Shown here: positions 24,852 through 33,491 of the stretch, piece by piece
How positions within the stretch are numbered: the stretch's first letter is position 1
Layout of the letters: the number at the start of each line of letters is the position of its first letter
Source of the DNA: Streptomyces sp. VRA16 Mangrove soil
GTDB lineage: Bacteria; Actinomycetota; Actinomycetes; Streptomycetales; Streptomycetaceae
Reading direction: 5' to 3'
NCBI RefSeq assembly: GCF_017377775.1
Contig: NZ_JAFVLN010000003.1
Location: 558,001-622,000, forward strand
DNA: 64,000 nucleotides
Program-made: the position numbers and the translations under genes
The notes under the pieces: model-generated
Seen by the model: only the letters and a program-made list of their open reading frames with translations
What the model was told of the DNA's origin: nothing
Database searches by the model: none

Positions 24852-25076
24852 TCAGCCCTTCCAGCAGCGCCGCACGACGCCGTCGCTGACCTCGAAGTTC
24901 AGCCGGCCCACGCGGTACTCCATGGTGATGATCGCCCCCGGCGGCAGCTGCCGCACGGTCGACCAACCCCGGCCACGGGCCTGCCGCTCGGCGCTCTGCG
25001 CGTCGAGGCCGACGTAGGTGTCGGGGGTGTCCTGGGGCTCTGCGGGTGGGGGTTGTGATCCCTGCATGGGTGCCAT
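24852..25076 (-). CDS. I78 family peptidase inhibitor-like small protein
   Basis: A 74-residue protein. 'YVGLDAQSAERQARGRGWSTVRQLPPGAIITMEYRVGRLNFEV' carries the I78 pattern (GxDA...A...A...GW..vR...PG...T.dy...RLN). Family founders are elastase/subtilisin inhibitors such as the Aspergillus inhibitor AFUEI. There is no signal peptide, so it would be cytoplasmic. The typical terminal Cys is present (RRCWKG). Start 25076 is chosen because TACGGT lies six bases upstream, a leaderless layout. Two streptogrisins are encoded 17-20 kb away, but no link is shown. Confidence 0.75.
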   Translation of the reverse strand: MAPMQGSQPPPAEPQDTPDTYVGLDAQSAERQARGRGWSTVRQLPPGAIITMEYRVGRLNFEVSDGVVRRCWKG

Positions 25077-25524
25077 ACGGCCACCGTAGGCTCCGTGCGC
25101 GGGCGACGCCAGGCCCGCCCGCGCACCCGCACCGAACCGTCCTACTGTCACGCTTCCGTCACAAGATCACGACGAAACGCGACGCGGAGTTTCCTCCGGA
25201 CTTCCTCACACGTTCGAGGGGTTCCGCACTTCTTACCCTGTTCTTATGCGCCCCCTGTCGCGCTTCCCCCTGCACCCCGGCGGACGGAATTCCGGATGCT
25301 CCCGCAATAGCCGCCGCGCAGGCCCGCACCAATTACTGTCGCTGCCCCCGGCCAATTCTTCCGGCATTCCGAATCCCGCGCCGCCACCGGCGAGTTGGAC
25401 CCGTCCGGGAATTGACTGTCCATGCCAGAAAGCGGGGTACGCCCCCTGTCGCCGCGGGGGTGGGGGCGAGCATCATGGCGTGAGTTCGGAGCAGGCCCGA
25501 GGCGCGTACGCGAGGGGGCAAGCG
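25077..25524. other. Divergent intergenic region, I78 inhibitor / ctaD
   Basis: A 448-bp region. It includes the -10 box of the inhibitor gene at 25083-25088. AT-richer patches occur (CACCAATTACTGTC, CCGGCCAATTCTTCCGG), the latter a short imperfect dyad near 25346-25362. A TTGACT at 25409-25414 could be a -35 for ctaD. No small ORF with a convincing ribosome site was found. Confidence 0.6.
25083..25088 (-). promoter_or_regulatory. Candidate -10 element for leaderless I78 transcript
   Basis: On the minus strand TACGGT (TANNNT) ends six bases before the ATG at 25076. Confidence 0.5.
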
Positions 25525-27237
25525 ATGGGAACGACCGGGGTCGAGGCCGGGCCGCACCGGGCCGGGCAGGTCCGGGAGCGGCAACCCGGCCGCATCATCG
25601 TGGACTGGCTGACCACCACCGATCACAAGAAGATCGGCCATCTCTATCTGATCACCGCGTTCGGCTTCTTCCTGGTGGGCGGCGTCATGGCGCTGCTGAT
25701 GCGGGCCGAGCTGGCCCGCCCCGGGCTGCAGGTCCTGTCCAACGAGGAGTACAACCAGCTCTTCACGATGCACGGCACGATCATGCTGCTGCTCTTCGCG
25801 ACCCCGACGTTCGCCGGGTTCGCCAACGAGATCATGCCGCTGCAGATCGGCTCGCCCGACGTGGCGTTCCCGCGCCTGAACATGCTCTCGTACTGGCTGT
25901 TCCTCTTCGGCGGGCTGATCGTGCTCGGCTCGCTGGTCGTGCCGGGCGGGGCGGCGGACTTCGGCTGGTTCGCGTACGCGCCGCTCAACAGCCTGACCCG
26001 CTCCCCCGGCGTCGGCGCCGACATGTGGATCATGGGGCTCGCGCTCTCCGGGTTCGGCACGATCCTCGGCTCGGTGAACTTCCTGACGACGATCATCGGG
26101 ATGCGGGCGCCCGGCATGACGATGTTCCGGATGCCGATCTTCACGTGGAACACGCTGTTCACGTCGATCCTCGTGCTGCTGGCGTTCCCGGTGCTCGCGG
26201 CCGCGCTGCTCGTCCTGGAGGCGGACCGGCGGTTCGGCTCGGTGGTCTTCGAGTCGGAGTACGGGGGCGCGCTGCTGTGGCAGCACCTCTTCTGGTTCTT
26301 CGGCCATCCCGAGGTCTACATCATCGCCCTGCCGTTCTTCGGCATCATCAGCGAGATCATCCCGGTCTTCAGCCGCAAGCCGATCTGGGGCTACACGATG
26401 CTGGTCGGCGCGACGATGGCGATCACGGGCCTGTCGGTGGTGGTGTGGGCCCACCACATGTTCGTGACGGGAGGTGTGCTCCTGCCCTTCTTCTCGTTCA
26501 TGTCGTTCCTGATCGCGGTCCCGACCGGCGTGAAGTTCTTCAACTGGACCGGCACGATGCTCAAGGGCTCGCTCTCCTTCGAGACACCGATGCTGTGGTC
26601 GGTCGGCTTCCTGGTGACGTTCCTGTTCGGCGGTCTGACCGGCGTCATCCTGGCCTCGCCGCCGATGGACTTCCACGTCTCGGACACGTACTTCGTCGTC
26701 GCGCACTTCCACTACGTGGTCTTCGGCACGGTCGCCTTCGCGACGTTCGGCGGCTTCTACTTCTGGTGGCCGAAGCTGACGGGCAAGCTGCTCGACGAAC
26801 GGCTCGGCAAGATCCACTTCTGGACGCTGTTCGTCGGCTTCCACACCACGTTCCTGGTGCAGCACTGGCTGGGCGCGGAGGGCATGCCGCGCCGGTACGC
26901 GGACTACCTCGCGGCCGACGGCTTCACGGCCCTCAACACGCTCTCCTCCATCGGCGCGTTCCTGCTCGGCCTGTCCACGCTGCCGTTCTTCTACAACATC
27001 TGGAAGACGGCCAAGTACGGCAAGAAGGTCGAGGTGGACGACCCCTGGGGCTACGGCCGTTCCCTGGAGTGGGCGACCTCCTGCCCGCCGCCCCGGCACA
27101 ACTTCGTCACGCTGCCCCGGATCCGCTCGGAGTCCCCCGCGTTCGATCTGCACCATCCGGAGTTCGCGGCGTTCGAGGCGCACCCGCCGTCGAAGACCGC
27201 CGCAGTGCACGGTCCAGACGTGCCCGAACAGCCCTGA
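25525..27237 (+). CDS. ctaD: Cytochrome c oxidase subunit I (additional copy)
   Basis: A 570-residue haem-copper oxidase subunit I with 12 membrane segments; it reduces O2 and pumps protons. Key residues seen are haem a ligand His in '[14 protein letters not shown]', the CuB/Tyr helix '[22 protein letters not shown]', the CuB pair 'WAHHMFVTG' and haem ligands 'HFHYVVFG'. The ATG has GAGGGGG six bases upstream. No ctaC, ctaE, ctaF or qcr gene is nearby, so it is an orphan copy separate from the main respiratory cluster. Its last 131 bp overlap the convergent WYL regulator gene. Confidence 0.95.
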   Translation: MGTTGVEAGPHRAGQVRERQPGRIIVDWLTTTDHKKIGHLYLITAFGFFLVGGVMALLMRAELARPGLQVLSNEEYNQLFTMHGTIMLLLFATPTFAGFANEIMPLQIGSPDVAFPRLNMLSYWLFLFGGLIVLGSLVVPGGAADFGWFAYAPLNSLTRSPGVGADMWIMGLALSGFGTILGSVNFLTTIIGMRAPGMTMFRMPIFTWNTLFTSILVLLAFPVLAAALLVLEADRRFGSVVFESEYGGALLWQHLFWFFGHPEVYIIALPFFGIISEIIPVFSRKPIWGYTMLVGATMAITGLSVVVWAHHMFVTGGVLLPFFSFMSFLIAVPTGVKFFNWTGTMLKGSLSFETPMLWSVGFLVTFLFGGLTGVILASPPMDFHVSDTYFVVAHFHYVVFGTVAFATFGGFYFWWPKLTGKLLDERLGKIHFWTLFVGFHTTFLVQHWLGAEGMPRRYADYLAADGFTALNTLSSIGAFLLGLSTLPFFYNIWKTAKYGKKVEVDDPWGYGRSLEWATSCPPPRHNFVTLPRIRSESPAFDLHHPEFAAFEAHPPSKTAAVHGPDVPEQP

Positions 27238-28156
27238 GGGAGTCGGTGAGCGCGTCCGGCTCCAGCACCTCGAACTCGAAGCCGGTCGACGCGATGTGCC
27301 ACACCATCACATCGAGGCTCACCGCCCCGGCGCGCAGCAGACAGGTCTGCTCGCCGTCCGCCTCCAGCATCCCGGCGGTGGGCGAGATGCGCTGCCGCGC
27401 CTCCGCCACCGGCACCAGGAGCCGCACCACCGCCTCGGTCGCGTAGGCGCGCCGCGAGACGCCCCGGGACACGTACGCGGCGAGGTCGTCGGCGGGCGGG
27501 GTACGCGGCCGGAAGCGCGGTCCGTGCGGCGGCTTCAGGGTGATGCGGTCGACGCGGAAGGTCCGCCAGTCGTCCCGGTCCGTGTCCCATGCGACGAGGT
27601 ACCAGCGCCGCTCGCTGCACACCAAACGCAGCGGCTCCACGGTCCGCCGGCTCGGCTCGCCCCCGTGTCCCACGTACGCGAACCGCACCCGCTCCGCGTC
27701 CCGGCAGGCGGCGGCGAGTTCGGTGAGCACGGCGGGGTCGACCGCGTCGGCCCCGGCGGTGCGCAGCATCGACACGGTGGACGAGTTCAACGCCCCGACC
27801 CGGCGCCGCAGCCGGTGCGGCAGCACCTGCTCCAGCTTGGCGAGGGCCTGTACGGAGGCGTCGCCGATGCCGGCGATGCCCTGCCCCGCGGCGGTGCGCA
27901 GACCGACCGCCACGGCGACGGCCTCGTCGTCGTCGAGCAGCAGCGGCGGCAGCTCGGCGCCCACGCCCAGCCGGTATCCGCCCCCTGTTCCGGGGCTCGC
28001 GTGCACGGGATAGCCGAGCTCGCGCAGCCGGTCGACGTCGCGCCGCACGGTTCGCGCGCTGACCCCGAGCCGTCCGGACAGCTCGGGCCCGCTCCACTCG
28101 CGGTGGGCCTGGAGGAGGGAGAGCAGCTTGAGCAGCCGCGCGGAGGTTTCCAGCAT
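27107..28156 (-). CDS. WYL-domain transcriptional regulator (YafY type)
   Basis: A 349-residue protein. An N-terminal HTH_11 helix-turn-helix (residues 1-60, '[30 protein letters not shown]') is followed by a WYL ligand-binding domain ('[34 protein letters not shown]') and a WCX C-terminal region. The ATG at 28156 places the HTH at the N-terminus; longer readings add unrelated sequence. The final ~44 codons lie antisense inside the 3' end of ctaD, and these residues are Pro/Thr/Gly-rich and probably disordered. WYL proteins often sense nucleic acids or small ligands. It runs divergently from the ECF sigma operon, which it may control. Confidence 0.9.
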   Translation of the reverse strand: MLETSARLLKLLSLLQAHREWSGPELSGRLGVSARTVRRDVDRLRELGYPVHASPGTGGGYRLGVGAELPPLLLDDDEAVAVAVGLRTAAGQGIAGIGDASVQALAKLEQVLPHRLRRRVGALNSSTVSMLRTAGADAVDPAVLTELAAACRDAERVRFAYVGHGGEPSRRTVEPLRLVCSERRWYLVAWDTDRDDWRTFRVDRITLKPPHGPRFRPRTPPADDLAAYVSRGVSRRAYATEAVVRLLVPVAEARQRISPTAGMLEADGEQTCLLRAGAVSLDVMVWHIASTGFEFEVLEPDALTDSLRAVRARLDRALRRSSTAGAPRTPRTPDGADRTRGTPSGSGAA

Positions 28157-28247
28157 GCGCGCAGTGTGCCTGGATCCTTTCCGGACCTCTTCGCCTCTTG
28201 TCCGTGTACCGGCCGGACGGGCCGGTGGAACCAGGAGGAAACAGCTG

Positions 28248-28337
28248 ATGATGGTCGCTGGTCTCGTTGTGATCGGAGTGCTGTCGGTGAGTGCGTGCGG
28301 TTGGCATCTGACGCGGCGTCGCAAGGGCAGGGGCTGA
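28248..28337 (+). CDS. 29-residue single-helix membrane peptide
   Basis: MMVAGLVVIGVLSVSACGW followed by HLTRRRKGRG: one hydrophobic helix of about 16 residues with one Cys, then a strongly basic tail. AGGAGGA lies six to seven bases before the first ATG, one of the best ribosome sites in the window. The stop is four bases before the start of the ECF sigma gene, so the two are almost certainly translated together. I do not recognise the family. It could be a membrane anchor or signal for the sigma factor system. Confidence 0.65.
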   Translation: MMVAGLVVIGVLSVSACGWHLTRRRKGRG

Positions 28338-28340
28338 GCC

Positions 28341-28922
28341 GTGACCCCTCGCTTCGCCTGGCCGGACGAACGGCTGATCAGGGCTGCTCAGAATGGCGAT
28401 GTCACGTCCCTCACCAGTGTCGTCGTGCAGTCGCAGCCCCACGTACGGAGATTCGCCCTGTCGCTGTGCGCCTCGCCGCAGGACGCGGAGGACGCGGCGC
28501 AGGAGGCTCTGATCATCCTCTACCGGAAGATCGGGACGCTGCGGGCCACGGGCGCGCTGGCCGGGTGGATGTTCCGGATCGTGCGCAACGAGTGCCTGCG
28601 GCAGGTGCGGCTGCTCGCCTCGCGCGGCGGCGCGGCGCCGGCCGCGCCGGAGGGGTCCGCGGAGCCGTCGGCAGAAGAGGCGGTGCTGCACCGCCTGGAG
28701 GCGGAGCGGATCGCGGCCGCGCTCTGCGCCCTGCCCCCGGACCAGCGCCGGGTCCTGATCCTGCGGGACGTGCAGGGCCTGCCCGGCAGGGCCGTCGCCC
28801 ACGCGCTCGGGCTGAGCAACGCCGCGATGAAGTCACGGCTGCACCGGGCCCGGACGGCCCTGCGTCACTCACTGGCGGCGGCCGAGCCGGCCGACGCCCC
28901 CTCGGCAGGAGCGGACTCATGA
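28341..28922 (+). CDS. ECF-type RNA polymerase sigma factor
   Basis: A 193-residue sigma-70 family member with sigma2 ('LCASPQDAEDAAQEALIILYRKIGTLRATGALAGWMFRIVRNECLRQVR') and sigma4 ('LPPDQRRVLILRDVQGLPGRAVAHALGLSNAAMKSRLHRARTALR') only, so it is an ECF factor of about normal length. The GTG start lies just after the micro-ORF stop, and its own stop overlaps the next ATG (ATGA). No zinc-binding anti-sigma protein follows; instead there is a small Cys membrane protein. Its targets are unknown. Confidence 0.92.
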   Translation: MTPRFAWPDERLIRAAQNGDVTSLTSVVVQSQPHVRRFALSLCASPQDAEDAAQEALIILYRKIGTLRATGALAGWMFRIVRNECLRQVRLLASRGGAAPAAPEGSAEPSAEEAVLHRLEAERIAAALCALPPDQRRVLILRDVQGLPGRAVAHALGLSNAAMKSRLHRARTALRHSLAAAEPADAPSAGADS

Positions 28923-29197
28923 CCCCGGACACCGAGAAGCCCGCGCGGGACCACTCCAGCAGGTCCGTGCCGCGTCATCTGGCGCGCGGCGCCCTCGGCT
29001 TCGGGCTGCTCCTCGGCGCCGTCGCCCTGGTGCCCCGCGTGGGACCGGCCGCGCTGCTGGTGGCCCCGCTCGCCCTGATCGCCTTCCGCGGCTGCCCCAC
29101 CTGCTGGCTGGTCGGCCTGGCGCAGACGGTGTCCCGCGGCCGCCTGGAGCGCCGGTGCACGGACGGCATCTGCACGCTGGAGAGCGCTAGGAGGTGA
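28919..29197 (+). CDS. Small membrane protein with paired Cys motifs
   Basis: A 92-residue protein. Two short hydrophobic stretches (GALGFGLLLGAVALVP and AALLVAPLALIAF) precede a Cys-containing end: 'FRGCPTCWLVGL' and 'RRCTDGICTL'. The CPTC resembles a metal- or thiol-redox pair. It somewhat resembles the YgaP-type transmembrane domain (DUF2892), but I am not sure. It is translationally coupled to the ECF sigma factor, so it may sense and regulate that factor in place of an ordinary anti-sigma protein. Its end overlaps the convergent gene by 11 bp. Confidence 0.7.
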   Translation: MTPDTEKPARDHSSRSVPRHLARGALGFGLLLGAVALVPRVGPAALLVAPLALIAFRGCPTCWLVGLAQTVSRGRLERRCTDGICTLESARR

Positions 29198-30023
29198 CCG
29201 CTCGCACCACGACCGCGAGATCGTTGTCCCCGGTGTAGTACGGCTCGGCCTCGGTCTCCTGGCCCTCGACGGTCACCCGGGTCACCGGGTAGGTGAAGAT
29301 CGGCTTCTTGTCGGCGATGTCGTCGAGCAGCCGGGCCATCCGCACCTCGGTGCCGTCCTCGCCCTCGGGCCGCACCCACAGGTCCCAGCGCCCCGCGCCG
29401 AGTTCGCCGTACCCGATCCGGACCGTGAACTCGGCGCCGTCCACGTCCAGTTCGGCCCGGACCACCGCGCCGGACTCGGACCTGGCCCGCAGCTCCGCGT
29501 ACGCCTTCGCGCTGAACGCGACGCCGTAGAGCCGCCCGCGCACGCTCAACTCGCCTGCGGTTATGCGCAGTTCACCGGCCTCGGCGTGCGGCGCCCGGTG
29601 CCAGCTGCGCACCGTCAGATTGCCGTGCTTGGTGGCGTACGGGATGCGGACGGCGACGTAGCCGCGCGAGCCGCCCGGCGCCCGGTCCACCAGCGACCGC
29701 AGATCGTTCATCCCCGGCATCAGGCGCACCGGCTCGCCGCCTGCGACCTGGGCGAACGCGTCCCAGCGGCCCTCGGGCAGGTCGACCCCTATCGGCAGCG
29801 AGGCGCGCAGCCGTCCGTCGCCGACCGGGGCGAGCGGCAGCCGCACCTCCCGGCCGCTCGCGCGCTCGGCCAGCACGAGATGTGCGAAGTCGGGCGACCC
29901 GTGGTCGGTGACGTCGAAGGTGAGGCCGCCGGCGGAGTCGGCGATGCAGTCGGCGCGGGGTGCCATGGGGACGGTCCTGTCGTCAGACCCGAATGTCGGT
30001 GCGGGCGTGGCCAGCGGAGTCAT
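29187..30023 (-). CDS. Conserved hypothetical protein paired with a glycosyltransferase
   Basis: A 278-residue soluble protein that I cannot assign to a named domain. It appears to be mostly beta strands ('GGLTFDVTDHGSPDFAHLVLAERASGREVRLPL', 'RWDLWVRPEGEDG'), giving the look of two beta-sandwich modules, with the mid motif 'YATKHGNLTVRSWHRAPHAEAGEL'. Its ATG overlaps the stop of the GT4 gene (ATGA), so the two should be made together. Such proteins in Streptomyces are often annotated loosely as transferases. It may bind the glycan or the lipid-linked acceptor. Confidence 0.6.
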   Translation of the reverse strand: MTPLATPAPTFGSDDRTVPMAPRADCIADSAGGLTFDVTDHGSPDFAHLVLAERASGREVRLPLAPVGDGRLRASLPIGVDLPEGRWDAFAQVAGGEPVRLMPGMNDLRSLVDRAPGGSRGYVAVRIPYATKHGNLTVRSWHRAPHAEAGELRITAGELSVRGRLYGVAFSAKAYAELRARSESGAVVRAELDVDGAEFTVRIGYGELGAGRWDLWVRPEGEDGTEVRMARLLDDIADKKPIFTYPVTRVTVEGQETEAEPYYTGDNDLAVVVRAVTS

Positions 30024-31279
30024 GCGGTGCGCCCCTTCCCCCGGGAACCGAACAGGGCGCGGCGCGCGTCGCGCATCGCGTAGGCGCCGCCGAGCAGGGA
30101 GCCGCGGGCCCGGTGCAGCAGGCTCACCGAGCCGCCGCGCCCGGTGAGCGAGCCGAACAGCGTCTCGTAGCGCTCGGCGATCCGGGCCGGGTCGAACCGC
30201 TCGGAGCTGGTGAGCGCGCGGGCCGCCATCTCCTGGCGCCGCCGGTCGTCGTTGATGAGTTCGAGGAGGCCGCCGGCGATCGCGTCGACGTTGCCGACCT
30301 CGACGAGGCGTCCGTCGACGCCGTCGTCGATGATCTCGCCCGGTCCGTGCGGGCAGTCGGTGGCGACGACGGGCAGACCGCACCGCATCGCCTCGACGAT
30401 CGTCATGCCGAACGACTCGAAGGTCGAGGTCACGGCGGCGACGGAACCTTTCGCCCATTCCGGCTCGATGGGGTGCGCGGGGCCCATGAGGTACACGTGG
30501 TTGTAGAGGCCGAGACTGTCGATGAGGGCGCGCAGCTTGTCCTTCTGCTTGCCCGAGCCGTAGATGCGCAGCCGCCAGTCGGGGCGCTCGGCACGGACCT
30601 TGTCGAAGGCCCTGATCAGCAGGTCGTAGCGCTTGACGGGGGCGAGGCGGCCCGCGGCCACGACCCACTTCGCGTCACCGTCGGCCGGGGTGACGGGCGG
30701 CGCGGGAACCGGGTTGGACATGGCCTCGACGCGAACGCCGGGCAGCCGCATCCCCTCGCGGTAGGCGCGGGCGTCCGCCTCGGTGGTCGTGGTGAGGGCG
30801 TCCAGGCGCGGGTAGACACCGCGCAGCTCGCGCCGCAGGCCCGGCGTGTGGGTGTCCAGCGTCAGGTGCTCCTGGCCGACACGCAGCGGTCCGCGCCGGG
30901 TCTCCTTCGCGAGGTGCACGTTCAGCCCCGGGCGGGTGCCGACGACGACGTCCGCCTCGACGCTCGCGAGGTGCTCGGCGATGCGCCGGTCGGTCAGCGC
31001 GCTGTACTGGTCGTAGCGCCCCTCGTGCCGGGGGAAGACCGAGGCGGGCCGCTTGAACTGCGGGTCCTCGCCCTCGTAGGTCGCCGCGTCCTTGCGGATG
31101 TCGACCAGGTGACGCAGCCGGACACGCCGGTCGGGCGCGAACACCGGCTCGTCACGGTGGCGGAACACGGACACGACCTCCACGTCGTGCTGCTCGGCCA
31201 GGGTGTTGGCGAGGTTGTACGTGGTGCGGATCGTCCCTCCGATCCCATACGCATTGTGAATCAGGAAAGAAATCTGCAT
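30020..31279 (-). CDS. GT4 family glycosyltransferase
   Basis: A 419-residue GT-B glycosyltransferase. The N-terminal acceptor domain starts 'ISFLIHNAYGIGGTIRTTYNLANTLAEQHDVEVVSVF' with the GT4 'GG' loop. The donor domain has 'VAAGRLAPVKRYDLLIRAF', 'LRIYGSGKQKDKL' and the EX7E motif 'STFESFGMTIVEAMRCGLPVVATD'. It would transfer a sugar from a nucleotide donor in the cytoplasm, probably to a cell surface polymer or teichoic-acid-like acceptor. The downstream hypothetical overlaps by four bases. An AT-rich promoter region with a dyad lies upstream. Confidence 0.92.
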   Translation of the reverse strand: MQISFLIHNAYGIGGTIRTTYNLANTLAEQHDVEVVSVFRHRDEPVFAPDRRVRLRHLVDIRKDAATYEGEDPQFKRPASVFPRHEGRYDQYSALTDRRIAEHLASVEADVVVGTRPGLNVHLAKETRRGPLRVGQEHLTLDTHTPGLRRELRGVYPRLDALTTTTEADARAYREGMRLPGVRVEAMSNPVPAPPVTPADGDAKWVVAAGRLAPVKRYDLLIRAFDKVRAERPDWRLRIYGSGKQKDKLRALIDSLGLYNHVYLMGPAHPIEPEWAKGSVAAVTSTFESFGMTIVEAMRCGLPVVATDCPHGPGEIIDDGVDGRLVEVGNVDAIAGGLLELINDDRRRQEMAARALTSSERFDPARIAERYETLFGSLTGRGGSVSLLHRARGSLLGGAYAMRDARRALFGSRGKGRTA

Positions 31280-31413
31280 GCGTCCCCGTATCCCACCATT
31301 CCTCGCGGACCGTCCGGACTGCCGCTTTCGGTCCGTCTCCTCCGCCTACCGCACAGTTAGACAGAGTTGCCCGGTCGAGGGTTGTTCCTCATCATCATCT
31401 TGTTCCAGAACAG

Positions 31414-31432
31414 TTGCCTTATTGGTAGGCAA
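31414..31432. promoter_or_regulatory. Inverted repeat upstream of the glycosyltransferase gene
   Basis: TTGCCTTATTGGTAGGCAA: six-base arms around a seven-base AT-rich centre, in the only AT-rich part of the 193-bp gap. It lies about 135 bp before the GT4 start and 41 bp after the binding protein stop. It is a possible operator or weak terminator. Confidence 0.35.
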
Positions 31433-31472
31433 TATGGGGAACCATTTGGCCATTCCGTCCATCAGGGGGGCG

Positions 31473-32768
31473 TTATGGCTGGTAGGACAGTTGCGGAACG
31501 TCAAAGCACGTGTCGTTCATGTCACCGTTCTGAGTGACCCAGCCCTGGCCGTCCGTCCACTTCGCGACCGACAGACAGGTCCTGCGGGTCCTCGGCGGTT
31601 CGGCGAGGGCGCGGTACGTCACGGGCAGCAGCAGCCCGTCGGCCGTATACGGAGTGCGCCGGCTCATGAAGCGGTCGACGCACGCGCGCGAGACGTTCGC
31701 CCGGCATGAGCGCGCGGCGTCCGTGAACCACAGCGCGGCGGCCCAGCCCTCCAGCTGCCACTGGGAGTGCGTGGGGAGCTTCTTCGTCGCCTCCCGGAAG
31801 GCGCGCACCGCCGGGTGGCCGGTGTCCTCGTAGTTGCGGCTCGCGCCGGTGGCCCACAGGGAGGCGCGGCAGTGCGGGGCGTCCTTGTAGTCGGCCGCCA
31901 CGGCCGACGACCAGTTCTGTACGTTCGTGACCTTCGCGGTGACGCGGGCGCCGACCTGGTCCATCGCCTTGCACAGTTGGGCGTTGCCGTGCGCGTCGAC
32001 GGCGTCGAAGACGAGATCGGCGCCCTGGTCCTTCAGGTCGGCCGCGGCGGCACGGAAATTGGGCAGGGCGAAGTCGACCTGCTCGTTGATCACCTTGTAG
32101 CCCTCGGCCTTCAGGCCGCGGGTCACCAGCCGCGCGTAGGCGGCGGACGCGGCCTGGTTGTAGGAGACGACGGCGGCGGTGCGGGCGCCCTTCTCCTTCT
32201 TGAAGTAGCGGTAGACCTCGGTGCCGCCGTACAGCTTCCCGTCCCAGCCGGGGGTGCCGTTCCGGGGCGCGAGGCTGCCGTAGATCCCGTACAGATGCGG
32301 ATACGTGTCGTAGGCGGCGCCGATCGGCTGGCCGCCGATGTCGGGCACGCGCGCGCGGGAGACCCGTTCCGCTCCCGCGTACACGAGGGAGGTGGTCGCC
32401 ACCAGGGCGACGACCTTCGCCTCGTCGACGAGCCTGTGCACGCACGTGTTGTTGCCGACGCCGCTGCCGCCGTCGTCGCACAGGTGCACCTCGATCTGCC
32501 GCCCCTGGATGCCGCCCTTCGCGTTCAGGTTCCGGAAGTACGCCTGTGCGCCGTCGCGGGTGTCGGTGAAGGTGGCGCCGCCGACGGGGCTGGTGGCGCT
32601 GGTGATGATGCCGACCCGGATCGGCCCGGCCGACGCCGCCGTCGGCGCGGCCGAGCGGTCCCCGAAGTCGCTCTCCGGCAGCCGCGAACCGCAGCCCGTG
32701 ACCGCGAGCAGCGCCAGGCCGGCCAGCCCGGCGACGAGCCCGTCAGCAGCCCGGACCGGGCGACGCAT
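31473..32768 (-). CDS. Branched-chain amino acid-type ABC binding lipoprotein
   Basis: A 431-residue Peripla_BP_6 (LivJ-like) binding protein with the lipobox LLAVTGC. The domain shows 'PIRVGIITSATSPVGGATFTDTRDGAQAYFRNLNAKGGIQGRQIEVHLCDDGG', the classic start of this family, and later 'TAAVVSYNQAASAAYARLV'. It has more Cys than usual (CVHRLVDEA, CKAMDQV, SCRANVSRACVDR), suggesting disulfides. It should deliver ligand to the Liv permease encoded on the opposite strand from 33963. The start overlaps the upstream lipoprotein gene by 26 bp. Confidence 0.9.
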   Translation of the reverse strand: MRRPVRAADGLVAGLAGLALLAVTGCGSRLPESDFGDRSAAPTAASAGPIRVGIITSATSPVGGATFTDTRDGAQAYFRNLNAKGGIQGRQIEVHLCDDGGSGVGNNTCVHRLVDEAKVVALVATTSLVYAGAERVSRARVPDIGGQPIGAAYDTYPHLYGIYGSLAPRNGTPGWDGKLYGGTEVYRYFKKEKGARTAAVVSYNQAASAAYARLVTRGLKAEGYKVINEQVDFALPNFRAAAADLKDQGADLVFDAVDAHGNAQLCKAMDQVGARVTAKVTNVQNWSSAVAADYKDAPHCRASLWATGASRNYEDTGHPAVRAFREATKKLPTHSQWQLEGWAAALWFTDAARSCRANVSRACVDRFMSRRTPYTADGLLLPVTYRALAEPPRTRRTCLSVAKWTDGQGWVTQNGDMNDTCFDVPQLSYQP

Positions 32769-33339
32769 TGCCGCTCAGCTGCACCAGCGCGCACAGGGTG
32801 GTGACGGAGACCTTCCAGATGCCGTCCTGCTCCACCGAGGTGCCCGTGGCGTCGGGCAGCACCGTGGCGCCCTTGAGGGCCAGCGAGTACGTCACGTCGG
32901 CCTCGGTCGGCGAGGTGAAGGTGATCTTGGTGACCTCGGCCTGCACCTGTCCGCCGCGCTTGTCGCCGTTGAAGCTCTCCAGGACCTTGCTCATCTTCGC
33001 GCCGTCCTGGAGGACGTCCGCCTTCTCCTTGAGCGGCACGGCCGGGTCGAAGAACTTCTTCCAGTTGGACTTGATCTGCTTCTCGGCGGCCGCCCGGTCC
33101 GCGGGGGCGGTCGCGGTCGGCTGCTGCGAGGACGGCGACGGCCGCTGCGACGTCGGGGTCGGCGGGCTGCTGTCCGCTCCCCCGCTGTCGTCACCGCAGG
33201 CCGCGAGGGCCGGTCCGAGGACCAGGGCCGCGGCGAGGGCGAGCGGCGTGCCCCGACCGCGACGGCCCGCCGCTGTCCCGGTCCCGTACCTGCGCCTGCG
33301 CCTGTGCCCGTGCCTGGTCCCGCGCCTGTTCCCGAGCAT
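32743..33339 (-). CDS. Lipoprotein of unknown function
   Basis: A 198-residue secreted lipoprotein: a long basic N-terminal region, a hydrophobic stretch and the lipobox ALAAC. A Ser/Pro/Thr linker follows, then a compact alpha/beta domain ('AEKQIKSNWKKFFDPAVPLKEKADVLQDGAKMSKVLESFNGD ... VTKITFTSPTEADVTYSLAL'). This resembles small NTF2-like or 'low molecular weight antigen MTB12-like' actinobacterial domains. I prefer the ATG at 33339; a GTG at 33354 is possible. Its end overlaps the binding protein gene, so it is probably an accessory of the Liv system. Confidence 0.72.
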   Translation of the reverse strand: MLGNRRGTRHGHRRRRRYGTGTAAGRRGRGTPLALAAALVLGPALAACGDDSGGADSSPPTPTSQRPSPSSQQPTATAPADRAAAEKQIKSNWKKFFDPAVPLKEKADVLQDGAKMSKVLESFNGDKRGGQVQAEVTKITFTSPTEADVTYSLALKGATVLPDATGTSVEQDGIWKVSVTTLCALVQLSGNASPGPGC

Positions 33340-33491
33340 CAACTGGCTCACCACCGGACGTCGGTCCGGACCTCAACTGCGCCCGGAGCTTTCAGGGTTG
33401 GCCTCCAGAAGGCATAGTGCAAGCGATCGGTCGACAAAGCCATACGCGGCCGGGGACACGGCCGAGTCAGCGACGGCGTGGGGAGTCATCC

